Of a DNA stretch of 64,000 bases, positions 36,468 to 45,837 are shown piece after piece. The notes below the pieces were generated by a model. It did not search any database, was not told the origin of the DNA, and saw only the letters and a program-made list of their open reading frames with translations. The number at the start of each line of letters is the position of its first letter. Position 1 is the stretch's first letter. The position numbers were made by a program, and so were the translations under genes. The stretch is from Paenibacillus sp. (GTDB taxonomy: Bacteria > Bacillota > Bacilli > Paenibacillales > YIM-B00363): contig NZ_DASQNA010000046.1 of assembly GCF_035645195.1 (NCBI RefSeq), positions 1-64,000 of the forward strand, given 5' to 3'.

Positions 36468-37199
36468 ATGGACATGCTGCAGAAGCCGCAATTGAATCAA
36501 CTGCGGAACAACCTCATACGCGAGCGGGACGAGCTGACGAGCCGTCTTGAACATAGCGACAAGTTCGGCATGAACGAGCCGATGGGCATCGAGCTCGGCG
36601 AGTTGTCCCTCGTCGACAACCATCCGGGGGATATCGGCTCGGAGATGTTCGAACGCGGCAAAGACTTGGCCTTGACCGAGCTGTGGGAGCACCAGGTCGA
36701 AAAAATCGAAGCCGCGCTCGAGCGCATGGACAACGGCACGTACGGCCGCTGCCTCGAATGCGGGGAGCCGATTCCGCTCGAACGGCTAGAAGCGCTGCCT
36801 TCCGCCGAGTATTGCATCAAACACGTGCCTGACGACGACACGTCGTACCGCAGGCCGCGGGAAGAAAAGTTTCTCGCCCCGGCGATGCGCTCGGATATGG
36901 ACCATGACGACACGACCCAGTTCGACGGCGAAGACGCCTGGCAAATCGTCGAACGGTGGGGCACATCCAATACGCCGGCGCTGCAGGAAGGCCGCGAACT
37001 GACGGATTACAACGATATGTACATCGAGTCGGACGAAAACGAAGGCTACGTCGAGCCGCTCGAGAGCTTTTTAGCTACCGACATGTACGGCAACAACGTA
37101 ACCTTCATCCGCAACGACGAATATCAGCGTTATATGGAACAAGGGGAAGGCTACGGCCTGCTCGAGCCCGATCGGTACGAGGACGACGATCTGCGCTGA
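36468..37199 (+). CDS. yteA: TraR/DksA-type zinc finger protein, YteA family
   Basis: A 243-residue protein. The N-terminal helical hairpin (about 1-85) is followed by a DksA-like zinc finger, CLECG ... EYCIKH near 92-118, where the fourth ligand is His instead of Cys, as in Bacillus YteA. The C-terminal 120 residues are acidic and Tyr-rich, specific to the sporulation-associated YteA group. GAAGGGGAG precedes the ATG. Confidence 0.85.
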   Translation: MDMLQKPQLNQLRNNLIRERDELTSRLEHSDKFGMNEPMGIELGELSLVDNHPGDIGSEMFERGKDLALTELWEHQVEKIEAALERMDNGTYGRCLECGEPIPLERLEALPSAEYCIKHVPDDDTSYRRPREEKFLAPAMRSDMDHDDTTQFDGEDAWQIVERWGTSNTPALQEGRELTDYNDMYIESDENEGYVEPLESFLATDMYGNNVTFIRNDEYQRYMEQGEGYGLLEPDRYEDDDLR

Positions 37200-37217
37200 T
37201 CGACCGCCGCGCCTTCA

Positions 37218-37532
37218 TCAATAATACATTCCGCCCTTGTTCATATGCGCTTGCACCGACTCGACCAGATCGGCGATGTAATGCCCGATGATGGGCAGAT
37301 CGAGCGCGCCGATCTGGCGTAGTACATACACGATCGTCGCCGAAAAAACGGTGACGCCGATCGCGATGCCGACGCCTCTGGCCGCGCCGGCGATTAAATT
37401 TTGAATAATGAGCCGGCGCGGAGAGTTCAGGAGCTGCACGTATTCCGCCAGCTGTGCCCGTTCCAGATGATTCGCGATCGCTTCCACCTGAGATTTCAGC
37501 TTGTCGGGCGCTGCCGTCCCCTCGCTCGCCAT
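37218..37532 (-). CDS. DUF5665 membrane protein
   Basis: A 104-residue protein with an N-terminal helix, a conserved LNSPRRLIIQNLIAGAARGVGIAIG stretch near 40-64, one membrane segment (about 55-80) and a short extracytoplasmic tail. This pattern fits the small DUF5665 family of Bacillota, of unknown function. The ATG at 37532 follows AAGGAG by eight bases. It lies 20 bp upstream of nothing obvious and may be read through from ileS. Confidence 0.7.
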   Translation of the reverse strand: MASEGTAAPDKLKSQVEAIANHLERAQLAEYVQLLNSPRRLIIQNLIAGAARGVGIAIGVTVFSATIVYVLRQIGALDLPIIGHYIADLVESVQAHMNKGGMYY

Positions 37533-37552
37533 TCTCATCACTCCTTATCGCC

Positions 37553-40324
37553 TTAAAGAACTGTCAGCTGTTTGACCACTTCCGTGCAGCGGTCGCACAG
37601 CGTCGGATGATCCTCGTGCGTGCCAACCTCCGGCGTGACGATCCAGCATCGTTCGCACTTCTCGCCTTCCGCCGTTTCCACCTTCACCGCGACGCCTTTC
37701 AGCGCCAGGGCATCCGCAGGCGCAGCGTCTTCGCTGACGACCGCTTCCGAGACGATGAACAGCTTCTCGAGTTCGTCGAATTGCGAAAGCAGCGACGCCG
37801 TTTCCGCCGACGGGTACAACACGACCTTCGCGCTCAAGCTGTTGCCGATGCGCTTGTCTTTCCGCGCGACTTCGAGCGCTTTGAGCACTTCGTCGCGCAC
37901 GTCGATGAGCGCTTCCCACTTCTTCTCGAGCGCCGCGTCGAACCATTCCGAGCGAACCGGCGAGAACACGGTCGTCTGTACCGTCTTGCTATCGACGCCC
38001 GGAATGAACGCCCACACTTCGTCCGCCGTATGCGGCAGAATCGGCGCGATCAGCTGCGTGACCGTCAGCAGCGATTCGTGCATGACGAACTGCGTATGCT
38101 TTCTCGCCACGCTGTCGGCCGCGTCCGCGTACAAGCGATCCTTCATGATGTCGAGGTAGAAGGCGCTCATTTCGACCGCGAGGAAATGGTGCACCGCCTG
38201 ATATACGGTGTGGAACTCATACTTCTCGTACGCGTTCAGCACCTTCTCCTTCATCCGCTCGAGGCGGATGAGCGCGAACCGGTCGAGCTCCGACAGCTCG
38301 GCGATGTCGAATCGGTCGTTCGCCGGATCGAAGCCGGACAAGTTGCCGAGATAAAACCGCAGCGTGTTGCGGATTTTCCGGTACACTTCCGCCGTCTGCT
38401 GCAGGATCCCATCGGACAAACGCTGGTCGGACTGGTAATCGGTCGAAGAAACCCACAACCGTAGGATGTCCGCCCCCAGCTGGTTGCATACTTTCAGCGG
38501 ATCGACCGTGTTGCCGAGCGACTTGGACATTTTCCGGCCTTCGCCGTCGAGCGTAAAGCCGTGGCTTAGCACCGCTTTGTACGGCGCGCGGCCGTGGACG
38601 GCGGTCGACGTGATTAGCGACGAGTTAAACCAGCCGCGATATTGGTCCGAGCCCTCCAAATACAGGTCGGCCGGCGACTGCAGGTCTTCGCGCGCTTCGA
38701 GCACGGCCATATGGCTGGAGCCGGAATCGAACCAGACGTCCATGATGTCGGTTTCCTTCCGGAATTCGCCGTGGCCGCATTTGCCGCAAGCGGTGCCCGC
38801 CGGCAGCAGCTCCTGCTCCGTCTTCGCGAACCAAGCGTCCGAGCCTTCCTGCTCGAATACGTTCGCCACGTGCTCGATCGTCGCGTCGTTCACGAGCGGC
38901 TCGCCGCACGAACGGCAGTAGAAGATCGGGATCGGGACGCCCCACACCCGCTGACGGGAGATACACCAATCGCCCCGGTCGGCGATCATGTTATGCAGGC
39001 GCACTTCGCCCCAGTGCGGCGTCCACTCGACGTTCTTGATTTCGTCGAGCATCGTCTGCCGGAACGCGTCGATCGACGCGAACCACTGCTCGGTCGCCCG
39101 GTAGATGACCGGCTTCTTCGTCCGCCAATCGTGTGCGTACTGGTGCTTAATGAAGCCCATGTGCAGCAGATGGCCGCTTTCCTTCAGCTTCTCCGTGATG
39201 ACTTTGTTCGCGCTGTCGTAGAACAGCCCCTCGAAGCCCGGCGCTTCCGACGTGAAGTGGCCCTGGTCGTCGATCGGGCTCAGTACGCCGATGCCGTACT
39301 TTTGCCCGACGGCGAAGTCGTCTTCGCCGTGCCCCGGCGCCGTATGCACGCAGCCCGTGCCGGCTTCCAGCGTCACGTGCTCGCCGCACATGACCAGCGA
39401 TTCGCGGTCATAGAACGGATGCTGGCACGTGACATATTCCAGCTCGGAGCCGCGCACGCGGGAAACGACGTTCGCGTCCGCCCAGCCGAGCTCCTTCGCG
39501 ACGCTCTCCAGCAGCCCTTCGGCGACGACGAATTGGCGTCCTCCCGTTTCGACGACGACGTACGTGAACTCCGGATGGACGGAGATGCCGAGGTTGGCCG
39601 GCAGCGTCCAAGGCGTCGTCGTCCAGATGACGATTTCCGCGTCCGCCGGAAGCTTGCCCATCGCGTCCTTCACCTTGAACGCTACATAGATAGACGGCGA
39701 CGTTTTTTCGCGGTATTCGATTTCGGCTTCCGCCAGCGCGCTCTCCGAAGACGGAGACCAGTAGACCGGCTTCAAGCCTTTGTAGATATACCCTTTGTTC
39801 ACCATTGCGCCGAAAAGGCGGATTTGCTGCGCCTCGTACTTCGGCGTCAGCGTCACGTACGGGTTGCTCCAGTCGCCGCGGACGCCGAGCCGCTGGAACT
39901 GCTTTTTCTGCCGCTCGACCCACTCCCACGCGTATTCCGCGCACAGCTTGCGGAACTCGAGCGTCGTCATTTTTTTCCGATCGGCGCGGCCGCTGTTCGC
40001 GATCGCCTGCTCGATCGGCAAGCCGTGCGTATCCCAGCCCGGAACGAACGGCGCGTCATACCCTTGCAGCGATTTAAAGCGGACGACGATGTCCTTAAGC
40101 ACCTTGTTCAGCGCGTGGCCGATATGGATGTCGCCGTTCGCGTACGGCGGGCCGTCGTGCAGCACGAACTTCGGCCGCCCCTCCCGCGCTTTGCGCACCT
40201 CGTTGTACACGTCCATTTCGTCCCAACGCGCCTGCATCGCGGGCTCCGCCGTCGGCAGGTTGCCGCGCATCGGGAAATCGGTCTGCAGCAGATTCAGCGT
40301 TTTGCTGTAGTCCATTTTCTCCAT
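37553..40324 (-). CDS. ileS: Isoleucyl-tRNA synthetase
   Basis: A 923-residue class I aminoacyl-tRNA synthetase. The HIGH motif is at 67-70 ([11 protein letters not shown]), the CP1 editing domain lies about 200-400, KMSKS is in [10 protein letters not shown] near 600, and the C-terminal zinc finger has CERCW and LCDRC near 885-905. The ATG at 40324 follows GGGTGGAG by six bases, just after a T-box leader, so expression should respond to uncharged tRNA-Ile. It is of the bacterial type 1 class. Confidence 0.95.
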   Translation of the reverse strand: MEKMDYSKTLNLLQTDFPMRGNLPTAEPAMQARWDEMDVYNEVRKAREGRPKFVLHDGPPYANGDIHIGHALNKVLKDIVVRFKSLQGYDAPFVPGWDTHGLPIEQAIANSGRADRKKMTTLEFRKLCAEYAWEWVERQKKQFQRLGVRGDWSNPYVTLTPKYEAQQIRLFGAMVNKGYIYKGLKPVYWSPSSESALAEAEIEYREKTSPSIYVAFKVKDAMGKLPADAEIVIWTTTPWTLPANLGISVHPEFTYVVVETGGRQFVVAEGLLESVAKELGWADANVVSRVRGSELEYVTCQHPFYDRESLVMCGEHVTLEAGTGCVHTAPGHGEDDFAVGQKYGIGVLSPIDDQGHFTSEAPGFEGLFYDSANKVITEKLKESGHLLHMGFIKHQYAHDWRTKKPVIYRATEQWFASIDAFRQTMLDEIKNVEWTPHWGEVRLHNMIADRGDWCISRQRVWGVPIPIFYCRSCGEPLVNDATIEHVANVFEQEGSDAWFAKTEQELLPAGTACGKCGHGEFRKETDIMDVWFDSGSSHMAVLEAREDLQSPADLYLEGSDQYRGWFNSSLITSTAVHGRAPYKAVLSHGFTLDGEGRKMSKSLGNTVDPLKVCNQLGADILRLWVSSTDYQSDQRLSDGILQQTAEVYRKIRNTLRFYLGNLSGFDPANDRFDIAELSELDRFALIRLERMKEKVLNAYEKYEFHTVYQAVHHFLAVEMSAFYLDIMKDRLYADAADSVARKHTQFVMHESLLTVTQLIAPILPHTADEVWAFIPGVDSKTVQTTVFSPVRSEWFDAALEKKWEALIDVRDEVLKALEVARKDKRIGNSLSAKVVLYPSAETASLLSQFDELEKLFIVSEAVVSEDAAPADALALKGVAVKVETAEGEKCERCWIVTPEVGTHEDHPTLCDRCTEVVKQLTVL

Positions 40325-40349
40325 CTTGTTCTCCACCCTTCTGACGTAT

Positions 40350-40640
40350 CGTACATCGTTATGAAAACACAAAAAAACTTTCCGCCCAAGGGACGAAAAG
40401 TTTCGGTTTCGTGGTACCACCCTTCTGATTCGCCGCACGCACTGCTCCACCGCAGCGTCATGCCTTGCGAACCACTCTTGCCATCGGTAACGGAATGACC
40501 CGGCTCGGGCTACTGGCGGATTCCGCGTTCGGCCGAGCGCTCATGGATGATGTTCGGCCGTTCGTTCGACGCCGGGCTTTCACCTGTCCCCGGCTCTCTG
40601 GGAAGAACGCAAATACGGCGTACTCGTTCCATTCAACGCT
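40350..40640 (-). promoter_or_regulatory. T-box riboswitch (Ile) upstream of ileS
   Basis: The minus strand holds the canonical T-box AAGGGTGGTACCACG (40410-40424), able to pair in an antiterminator with the tRNA CCA end. Upstream are the stem I elements GAACGAGTACG (about 40620-40630), AGAGAG and the AGGTGAAAGCCC region. A candidate specifier ATC codon for Ile is at 40549-40551. Downstream, a hairpin (AAACTTTTCG with its partner) and seven T at about 40371-40404 form the terminator. Confidence 0.9.
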
Positions 40641-40689
40641 TTCAATATGACTTGAATTGCATATACAATAGCAAATTACCGAGCGAAAA

Positions 40690-41202
40690 TCAACGGAGGC
40701 TGTCGCCCGTCGCGTGCGAATTGGAAATCGACGGCGTAGAACTCGTATCGAGCGTATCCCAGCTGTCATGGTTCAGCATTTCGAGCTGCGCCTCGATCAG
40801 CGTCTTGAAGCGCGTCCGGTAAATCGAAGCCTGCTTCTTCAGCTCTTCGGTCTCGAGCGCGACTTTCCGCGATTTCGCCAAGGACTCGTTAATGATCCGA
40901 TCCGCGTTCTTCTCCGCCTCCCGGATGATAAGCTGCGCTTCCTTCTTCGCGTTCGATTTCACCTCGTCGGCCGCTTCCTGCGCCACGATGATCGTCTTCG
41001 ACAGCGTTTCCTCGATGTTCGAGAAATGGCCGAGCTTCTCCGTCATCGCCTGTACTTGGGCTTGGAGTTCTTTGTTTTCGCGAATGAGCGCCTCGTAATC
41101 TTTAATGATCTGATCAAGGAACTCGTTGACCTCGTCCTCGTCGTAACCGCGAAGTCTTCTGCTGAACTCCTTGTTGTGAATATCGAGCGGCGTTAACGGC
41201 AT
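40690..41202 (-). CDS. divIVA: Cell-division initiation protein DivIVA
   Basis: A 170-residue coiled-coil protein. The N-terminal lipid-binding domain (LTPLDIHNKEFSRRLRGYDEDEVNEFLDQI) is followed by two long heptad stretches (about 30-65 and 75-145) and a short disordered tail. It marks negatively curved membrane at poles and septa. GGAGGTG lies just before the ATG. It follows ylmH in the canonical ylm-divIVA-ileS order. Confidence 0.95.
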   Translation of the reverse strand: MPLTPLDIHNKEFSRRLRGYDEDEVNEFLDQIIKDYEALIRENKELQAQVQAMTEKLGHFSNIEETLSKTIIVAQEAADEVKSNAKKEAQLIIREAEKNADRIINESLAKSRKVALETEELKKQASIYRTRFKTLIEAQLEMLNHDSWDTLDTSSTPSISNSHATGDSLR

Positions 41203-41292
41203 AGGTGCACCTCCTGAATGCTTTGAACGATCCTATTTGGAAAAAGAGACTAGCAACATACTTTCGACACGAACCGGGGAATTCCTGCACGT

Positions 41293-42075
41293 TTATGCAA
41301 ATTTCCCGATTCTCAGGCGAATGCGTCCCTTTTTGGACAGCCCGTCCACAGATAAAATTTTGAATCGTCCGAAGCCCTGGAGCGACACGACGTCGCCTTC
41401 CTTCACCTGCCGCGACGGGTCTTCCTCGACCTTCCAATTCACCTTGCAGCGCCCCGCCTGGATCGGCCCCAGCACCTTCGCGCGGGACAACCGGGCCGCC
41501 TCGCTGACCACGCCGTCGAGCCGAAGCGACGCGACGGTGCAAAACATCTCCTCCAGCTCCTGTTTGGCGACGATGAGCCGGTCTGTCGGCAAAATTTCCG
41601 TAAACACGCGCGTTCGGCCGACCTGCGACAGATGCAAAGCGAAGAACGGCGCCATCTCTTCCGCCACGAGGATGTGTGAACCCCACCCGTGCACGTGGAT
41701 GTCGCCGATTTTGTCCCTTTTGACGCCGAGGCCGAGCATGGCGCCCAAATAATCGCCATGGTCCAGCTCGGCGATTCGCTCGTCCTCGCCCGTGATCGCC
41801 AACACCGAAATGCCAATCGGCTCGTAGGCCGGATCGAGAAAATCCGGGACGAAGATCGCCCGGCGGCGTTCGGCATCCGCATAGCCGCCGTCCGTTCGGA
41901 CTTCGGTCCCGTCCTGCCGGTTCGCCAGCGACTCGACGATGAACGCTTGCCGCGGGTCCAGAAAGTCGGTCCGTTTAACCTGTTTGCGTACGGCCGCGTC
42001 CTCCAACCATTCCGCCACTTTATCGATAAACGGCTTCTCTTCGGGTCGAAAATGCTCGTAGGGTATCGTTCTCAT
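41293..42075 (-). CDS. ylmH: RNA-binding S4-domain protein YlmH
   Basis: A 260-residue protein with an N-terminal YlmH-specific domain and a C-terminal S4 domain (about 180-255, LDGVVSEAARLSRAKVLGPIQAGRCKVN). Homologues bind RNA or ribosomes and belong to the division-associated ylm cluster. It lies 9 bp downstream of ylmG and upstream of divIVA. Confidence 0.88.
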   Translation of the reverse strand: MRTIPYEHFRPEEKPFIDKVAEWLEDAAVRKQVKRTDFLDPRQAFIVESLANRQDGTEVRTDGGYADAERRRAIFVPDFLDPAYEPIGISVLAITGEDERIAELDHGDYLGAMLGLGVKRDKIGDIHVHGWGSHILVAEEMAPFFALHLSQVGRTRVFTEILPTDRLIVAKQELEEMFCTVASLRLDGVVSEAARLSRAKVLGPIQAGRCKVNWKVEEDPSRQVKEGDVVSLQGFGRFKILSVDGLSKKGRIRLRIGKFA

Positions 42076-42084
42076 CGGGACGCC

Positions 42085-42357
42085 TTACGGAATGATGAAG
42101 CGGATGACCGTTTCCACGCCAAGGGAGATGAACTGCATCGCGATAATCGCGACGATCGGCGAAACGTCGATCACGCCGCCGATCGCCGGAATGAACCGCC
42201 GGAAGATCGACAAGTACGGCTCCACGAAACGACCGAGCAGCTGCCCGATGAAGCTGTCTCTAGCATTCGGCACCCACGAGAGCAGTACATAGGCGATAAT
42301 CATGTACGTATACACGCTCAACAACGTATTCACTAATGAAACTATCGAATTTTCCAA
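42085..42357 (-). CDS. ylmG: YggT-family membrane protein (YlmG)
   Basis: A 90-residue protein with two membrane helices (about 12-30 and 62-82) and the family motif LGRFVEPYLSIFRRFIPAIGGVIDVSPIV between them. The start is TTG at 42357 with GAGGTGG seven bases upstream. It belongs to the sepF-ylmG-ylmH division-associated cluster; its precise activity is unknown. Confidence 0.85.
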   Translation of the reverse strand: MENSIVSLVNTLLSVYTYMIIAYVLLSWVPNARDSFIGQLLGRFVEPYLSIFRRFIPAIGGVIDVSPIVAIIAMQFISLGVETVIRFIIP

Positions 42358-42377
42358 CGTCGGACCACCTCTTTACG

Positions 42378-42797
42378 TTATGTATTGTCGTTCATCATGT
42401 CGGTGATGACGCCTTGGATTTCTACCGAATCCGGCGTGCATACGAAAATGTTCGGCCCGACCTTGGAGATCGCGCCGTTCAGCGCGTAGACGGTGCCGCT
42501 CAAAAAATCGACGATGCGCATCGCCTGCTCCGGACGGACGCGCTGCAGATTCACCAAAATCGCCCGGCGCGACCGCAGGTGGTCGGCGATGTCCTGCGTC
42601 TCTTCGTAATTACGCGGCTCGCACAGCACAAGTTTCGAAGTTTTTTGCGCATGCAGCGAAACGACGTTGTTTTTTACTCGCCGAATTTCTCCGGGGTCGC
42701 GCTCCGGCTCTTCCGGCGTCTCGTAATGCTGCTCTCTCTCCGTTTCCACTTCTTCCTGCAAACCCAAGAAGTTAAAGATCCGGTTCATCACGCCCAT
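42378..42797 (-). CDS. sepF: Cell-division protein SepF
   Basis: A 139-residue FtsZ-binding membrane anchor. It has an N-terminal amphipathic helix (MGVMNRIFNFLGL), an acidic linker (about 15-45) and the SepF domain from about 55 (LVLCEPRNYEETQDIADHLRSRRAILVNL, FLSGTVYALNG). It polymerises into rings that align FtsZ filaments. GGGGAGGAG precedes the ATG. Confidence 0.94.
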   Translation of the reverse strand: MGVMNRIFNFLGLQEEVETEREQHYETPEEPERDPGEIRRVKNNVVSLHAQKTSKLVLCEPRNYEETQDIADHLRSRRAILVNLQRVRPEQAMRIVDFLSGTVYALNGAISKVGPNIFVCTPDSVEIQGVITDMMNDNT

Positions 42798-42816
42798 CTT
42801 CTCTCCTCCCCTTACG

Positions 42817-43515
42817 TTACCCTTCTTTGCCGACTAAGACGGAACCCAACCGAACCCAAGTCGCGCCTTCTTCGATCGCGATCTCGAAATCGTTCGACAT
42901 CCCCATCGACAGGTGCGCGATCGGCTTGCCGTACGCGCCTGCCGCATTGGCTTCCTCCCTTAACTCGCGCAAACGGCGAAATACGGGCCTAGTTTTTTCG
43001 GGATCTTCCTCGTGCGGCGCCATCGTCATCAGGCCGACGACGTCGATCGCGCTGCACGATTTCAGCCGCTCTAAGAAGGACATCAATTGGTCGGGCGGCA
43101 GTCCGTACTTCGTCTCTTCCCCGGACACGTTCAATTGAACGAAGCAAGGCACGACGAGGCCGAGCCGCTCGGCCTTCTTCTGAATTTCTTCGGCGAGCGA
43201 CCATCGGTCGAGCGAATGTACCGCCGCGAACCGGCCTAGCACGTCTTTCACCTTGTTCGTCTGCAAATGGCCGATAAAATGCCACTTGACGTCCTCCCGC
43301 TCCCGAAGCGCTTCCCATTTGTCCTTCGCGTCTTGCCAGCGATTTTCGCCGATATTCGAATATCCGGCCTCAATCACTTCGACAGTGCGTTCCAACGTCA
43401 CGTATTTGGTAACGGCGATCACGTTCACCTCGCCGCGTTCCCTGCCGCTTCTTTCGCAAGCGGCCGCTATGCGCCGTTCGACCCGACCCGCCGCGTCTCG
43501 CAGCGTCTCGTTCAC
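42817..43515 (-). CDS. ylmE: YggS-family PLP-homeostasis protein (YlmE)
   Basis: About 232 residues, alanine-racemase-like N-terminal fold. PLP-lysine lies in VIAVTKYV near 33-40, with IGENRWQDAKDKW near 53, WHFIGHLQTNKVK near 79-91 and LSMGMSNDFEIAIEEGATWVRLG near 205-227. It handles free PLP rather than catalysing a known reaction. Two GTG starts are possible; 43515 has GAGGTG six bases upstream and is preferred to 43524. Confidence 0.9.
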   Translation of the reverse strand: MNETLRDAAGRVERRIAAACERSGRERGEVNVIAVTKYVTLERTVEVIEAGYSNIGENRWQDAKDKWEALREREDVKWHFIGHLQTNKVKDVLGRFAAVHSLDRWSLAEEIQKKAERLGLVVPCFVQLNVSGEETKYGLPPDQLMSFLERLKSCSAIDVVGLMTMAPHEEDPEKTRPVFRRLRELREEANAAGAYGKPIAHLSMGMSNDFEIAIEEGATWVRLGSVLVGKEG

Positions 43516-43525
43516 GGGCGTCACC

Positions 43526-44362
43526 TCACTCTTTCCGCGCGATCCACGCTGTCATCCGTCCGGTGCGTCCTTGTTCTTTCCGATGCGAGAAGAACAAATC
43601 CGTCCGGCAGCTGGTGCAATACACAGATATTTCGATATGATTCGCCAAAACTCCTGCTTTTGTCAGCATTTGTCGATTGAATTTTGCTAAATCGAGCATA
43701 TAGCGTCCTGGAACCGCCGCCGGCTCGATTGAATCGCTCCCCTCGGGGATATGCCGCGCGACGGCTTCGTCCACCTCGTAGCAGCAGCCGCGGATGGACG
43801 GCCCGATCGCGGCCAGCACATCGGACGGTTTCGTGCCGAAGGCGCGGGTCATCGTCCGTACCGCCTCCCCGGCGACGTCGGCCACCGCCCCGCGCCAGCC
43901 GGCATGCGCGATCCCGACGGCGCGGCGCTCCGGATCGACGAGCCAGATCGGCACGCAATCGGCGTAGAACGCGTTCAACATGACGCCCGGTTCGATGGTC
44001 ACGAGCGCATCCTTCGCCTCGATCGCGTCGGATCGCGAAAGCCGTCCGGCGCCGGCGTCGACGGCCGTCACGACCGCGACGTCCCGCCCGTGCACCTGCT
44101 CCGCGCACGTCCAGCGGTCGAAGGCGAAGCCCGCGGCCGCAGCCACGCGGCGTCGGTTCTCGGCGACGTCCCCGTCGAGGTCGCCGACATGCAGCCCGCA
44201 GTTCAGGCTGCTCCAAGGCTCCGCGCTTACCCCGCCGAGGCGCGTCGAAAACCCGGCGCTCAGCCAAGGGAACCGCTCCTCCCATTCCTTGATTCGCAGC
44301 AGCGCCGTCCCGTCTTCCGCCGTGTACAGCTCGAACGGCTCCCGCTTCGCCGATTCGTTCAA
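43526..44362 (-). CDS. pgeF: Multicopper polyphenol oxidase / purine nucleosidase-like protein YlmD (PgeF)
   Basis: A 278-residue protein of the YfiH/PgeF (DUF152, laccase-domain) family. Conserved His/Cys pattern: CAEQVHGRDVA near 87-97, ADCVPIWL near 134 and IAHAGWRG near 152. E. coli homologues correct mis-incorporated peptidoglycan precursors, and others show purine nucleoside phosphorylase activity. The start is TTG at 44362 with GAGGAGGG upstream. Cotranscribed with ylmE. Confidence 0.88.
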   Translation of the reverse strand: MNESAKREPFELYTAEDGTALLRIKEWEERFPWLSAGFSTRLGGVSAEPWSSLNCGLHVGDLDGDVAENRRRVAAAAGFAFDRWTCAEQVHGRDVAVVTAVDAGAGRLSRSDAIEAKDALVTIEPGVMLNAFYADCVPIWLVDPERRAVGIAHAGWRGAVADVAGEAVRTMTRAFGTKPSDVLAAIGPSIRGCCYEVDEAVARHIPEGSDSIEPAAVPGRYMLDLAKFNRQMLTKAGVLANHIEISVYCTSCRTDLFFSHRKEQGRTGRMTAWIARKE

Positions 44363-44483
44363 GGCGATCCCTCCTCAACGGCTTCCTGACGACCATGATT
44401 TTACTCAGTGTACCATAAAACCGAACGGCATACGAACGAACCCCCTCGCTCTAGAGGGGTCCGTACGCATGCCGCTCGTGGGA

Positions 44484-44828
44484 TTACCTGTACTCGTCGT
44501 CCTCGGGGTCGTCCCGGTAACGGTCGCGCTCGCGGTCTCGGTCGCGGTAGTTCTTCGAGCCGTCTTTGACTCGCTCCTCGACGCGATACACCCTTGGATC
44601 GTCCAGCTTCACCAAAATGACGTCCGCGCCGATTTTCACGATCGATCGCCAAGGAATGACGATATCGTCGCCTCCGCCGAAAAAGCCGAAAAATCGTCCG
44701 GCGCTCGGCACGACGATCGATTCGATGCGGCCGACGCGCAGATCCAGCTCGATGTCGCTGATTTGTCCGAGCTTCCTGCCGTCAACGATATTGATGACGT
44801 CTTTCGTTTGAAAATCGGATATTTTCAT
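44484..44828 (-). CDS. ylmC: PRC-barrel protein, YlmC/YmxH family
   Basis: A 114-residue protein with a PRC-barrel (ISDFQTKDVINIVDGRKLGQISDIELD, about 1-80) and an Arg/Asp-rich tail (YRDRDRERDRYRDDPEDD). Bacillus homologues are sporulation-associated and lie in the same position after sigG. The ATG at 44828 has GGCGGGTG six bases upstream; a GTG three codons earlier is less likely. Followed by a separate ylmD-ylmE-sepF unit. Confidence 0.87.
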   Translation of the reverse strand: MKISDFQTKDVINIVDGRKLGQISDIELDLRVGRIESIVVPSAGRFFGFFGGGDDIVIPWRSIVKIGADVILVKLDDPRVYRVEERVKDGSKNYRDRDRERDRYRDDPEDDEYR

Positions 44829-44897
44829 CGAGGACACCCGCCTATCCCTACCACTATATGAAGAAGCGGCGGAAATGTGTCCTGATTTTTTCTCCTT

Positions 44898-44938
44898 AAT
44901 AAAACAAACGCCCCGTCCCGCTGCAAGGCGGAACGGAG
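44898..44938 (-). terminator. Terminator of sigG
   Basis: On the minus strand CTCCGTTCCG pairs with CGGGACGGGG (two G-T pairs), followed by a T-rich tract (GTTTGTTTTATT), nine bases after the sigG stop. Confidence 0.75.
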
Positions 44939-44946
44939 TTACGGCC

Positions 44947-45729
44947 TTACGTTTTTACGTGCTTCTGCATTTGGTTGATCGCTGACTTTTCGAGCCGCGA
45001 CACCTGCGCCTGGGAAATGCCGATCTCCTCGGCGACCTCCATTTGCGTCTTACCTTCGAAAAAGCGCATGGACAAAATCATCTTCTCGCGGTCGTTCAGC
45101 TTCCGCATCGCCTCGCGCAAAGCGATCTCCTCGATCCACGAGACGTCTTTGCTTTTTTCGTCGCTGATTTGATCCATGACGTAAATCGGGTCGCCCCCGT
45201 CTTGGTAAATCGGCTCGAACAGCGACACCGGATCTTGGATCGCGTCGAGCGCGAACACGACGTCCTCTTTCGGCACGCCGAGCTCGAACGAAATTTCGTT
45301 GATCGTCGGCTCTCGGGAATTGCGGTTCGTCAGCTGATCGCGGACTTGCAGCGCCTTGTACGCGATATCCCGCAGGCTTCGGGACACGCGAATCGGGTTG
45401 TTGTCCCGCAAATACCTCCGAATTTCGCCGATGATCATCGGCACGGCATACGTGGAGAATTTGACGTTTTGGCTTAAATCGAAATTGTCGATTGCCTTCA
45501 TCAGGCCGATGCATCCGACTTGGAACAGATCGTCGACGAATTCGCCCCGGTTGTTAAACCGTTGAATGACGCTTAACACCAGGCGCAAATTGCCGTTCAC
45601 CAATTTCTCCCTTGCGGACCGGTCTCCCATTTGTTGCAACGAGACGAACAATTCGCGCATTTCGGCATTGGTTAATACCGGTAGTTTCGAAGTATCCACA
45701 CCACAGATCTCGACTTTATTGCGGGTCAT
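44947..45729 (-). CDS. sigG: RNA polymerase sporulation sigma factor SigG
   Basis: A 260-residue sigma factor of the SigF/SigG/SigB group. It starts MTRNKVEICGVDTSKLPVLTN, which is diagnostic for SigG. Region 2 is EFVDDLFQVGCIGLMKAIDNFDL near 72-94 and region 4 holds the helix-turn-helix GKTQMEVAEEIGISQAQVSRLEK near 228-250. It drives late forespore transcription. The ATG at 45729 follows GGGAGGT by eight bases. It lies after sigE but is separated by a terminator, so it is transcribed from its own promoter as well. Confidence 0.96.
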   Translation of the reverse strand: MTRNKVEICGVDTSKLPVLTNAEMRELFVSLQQMGDRSAREKLVNGNLRLVLSVIQRFNNRGEFVDDLFQVGCIGLMKAIDNFDLSQNVKFSTYAVPMIIGEIRRYLRDNNPIRVSRSLRDIAYKALQVRDQLTNRNSREPTINEISFELGVPKEDVVFALDAIQDPVSLFEPIYQDGGDPIYVMDQISDEKSKDVSWIEEIALREAMRKLNDREKMILSMRFFEGKTQMEVAEEIGISQAQVSRLEKSAINQMQKHVKT

Positions 45730-45763
45730 GCGTAAATACCTCCCAAGGAGAGACATTAATGAT

Positions 45764-45792
45764 CATTATCTCCGAGAGGTGGGAGAATATTC
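45764..45792 (-). promoter_or_regulatory. Putative forespore (SigF/SigG) promoter of sigG
   Basis: On the minus strand GAATA (45788-45792) and GGAGATAATG (45764-45773) are separated by 14 bp, resembling SigF/SigG promoters (GYATA, about 15 bp, GG-A-A-T). It lies 35 bp before the sigG start and downstream of the sigE terminator. Confidence 0.4.
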
Positions 45793-45806
45793 TTGAACAA
45801 CTCCCG

Positions 45807-45837
45807 CAAAAAAGTCAAGCCCGCCGGGAGGCGGGCT
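45807..45837 (-). terminator. Terminator of spoIIGA-sigE
   Basis: AGCCCGCC and GGCGGGCT pair around a four-base loop and a T-rich tract follows on the minus strand. The sigE stop codon is at the start of the stem. Confidence 0.8.

Noticed and set aside
40465-40822. Small plus-strand frames in the ileS leader
   Set aside because: They lie in the T-box riboswitch on the opposite strand and in divIVA antisense.
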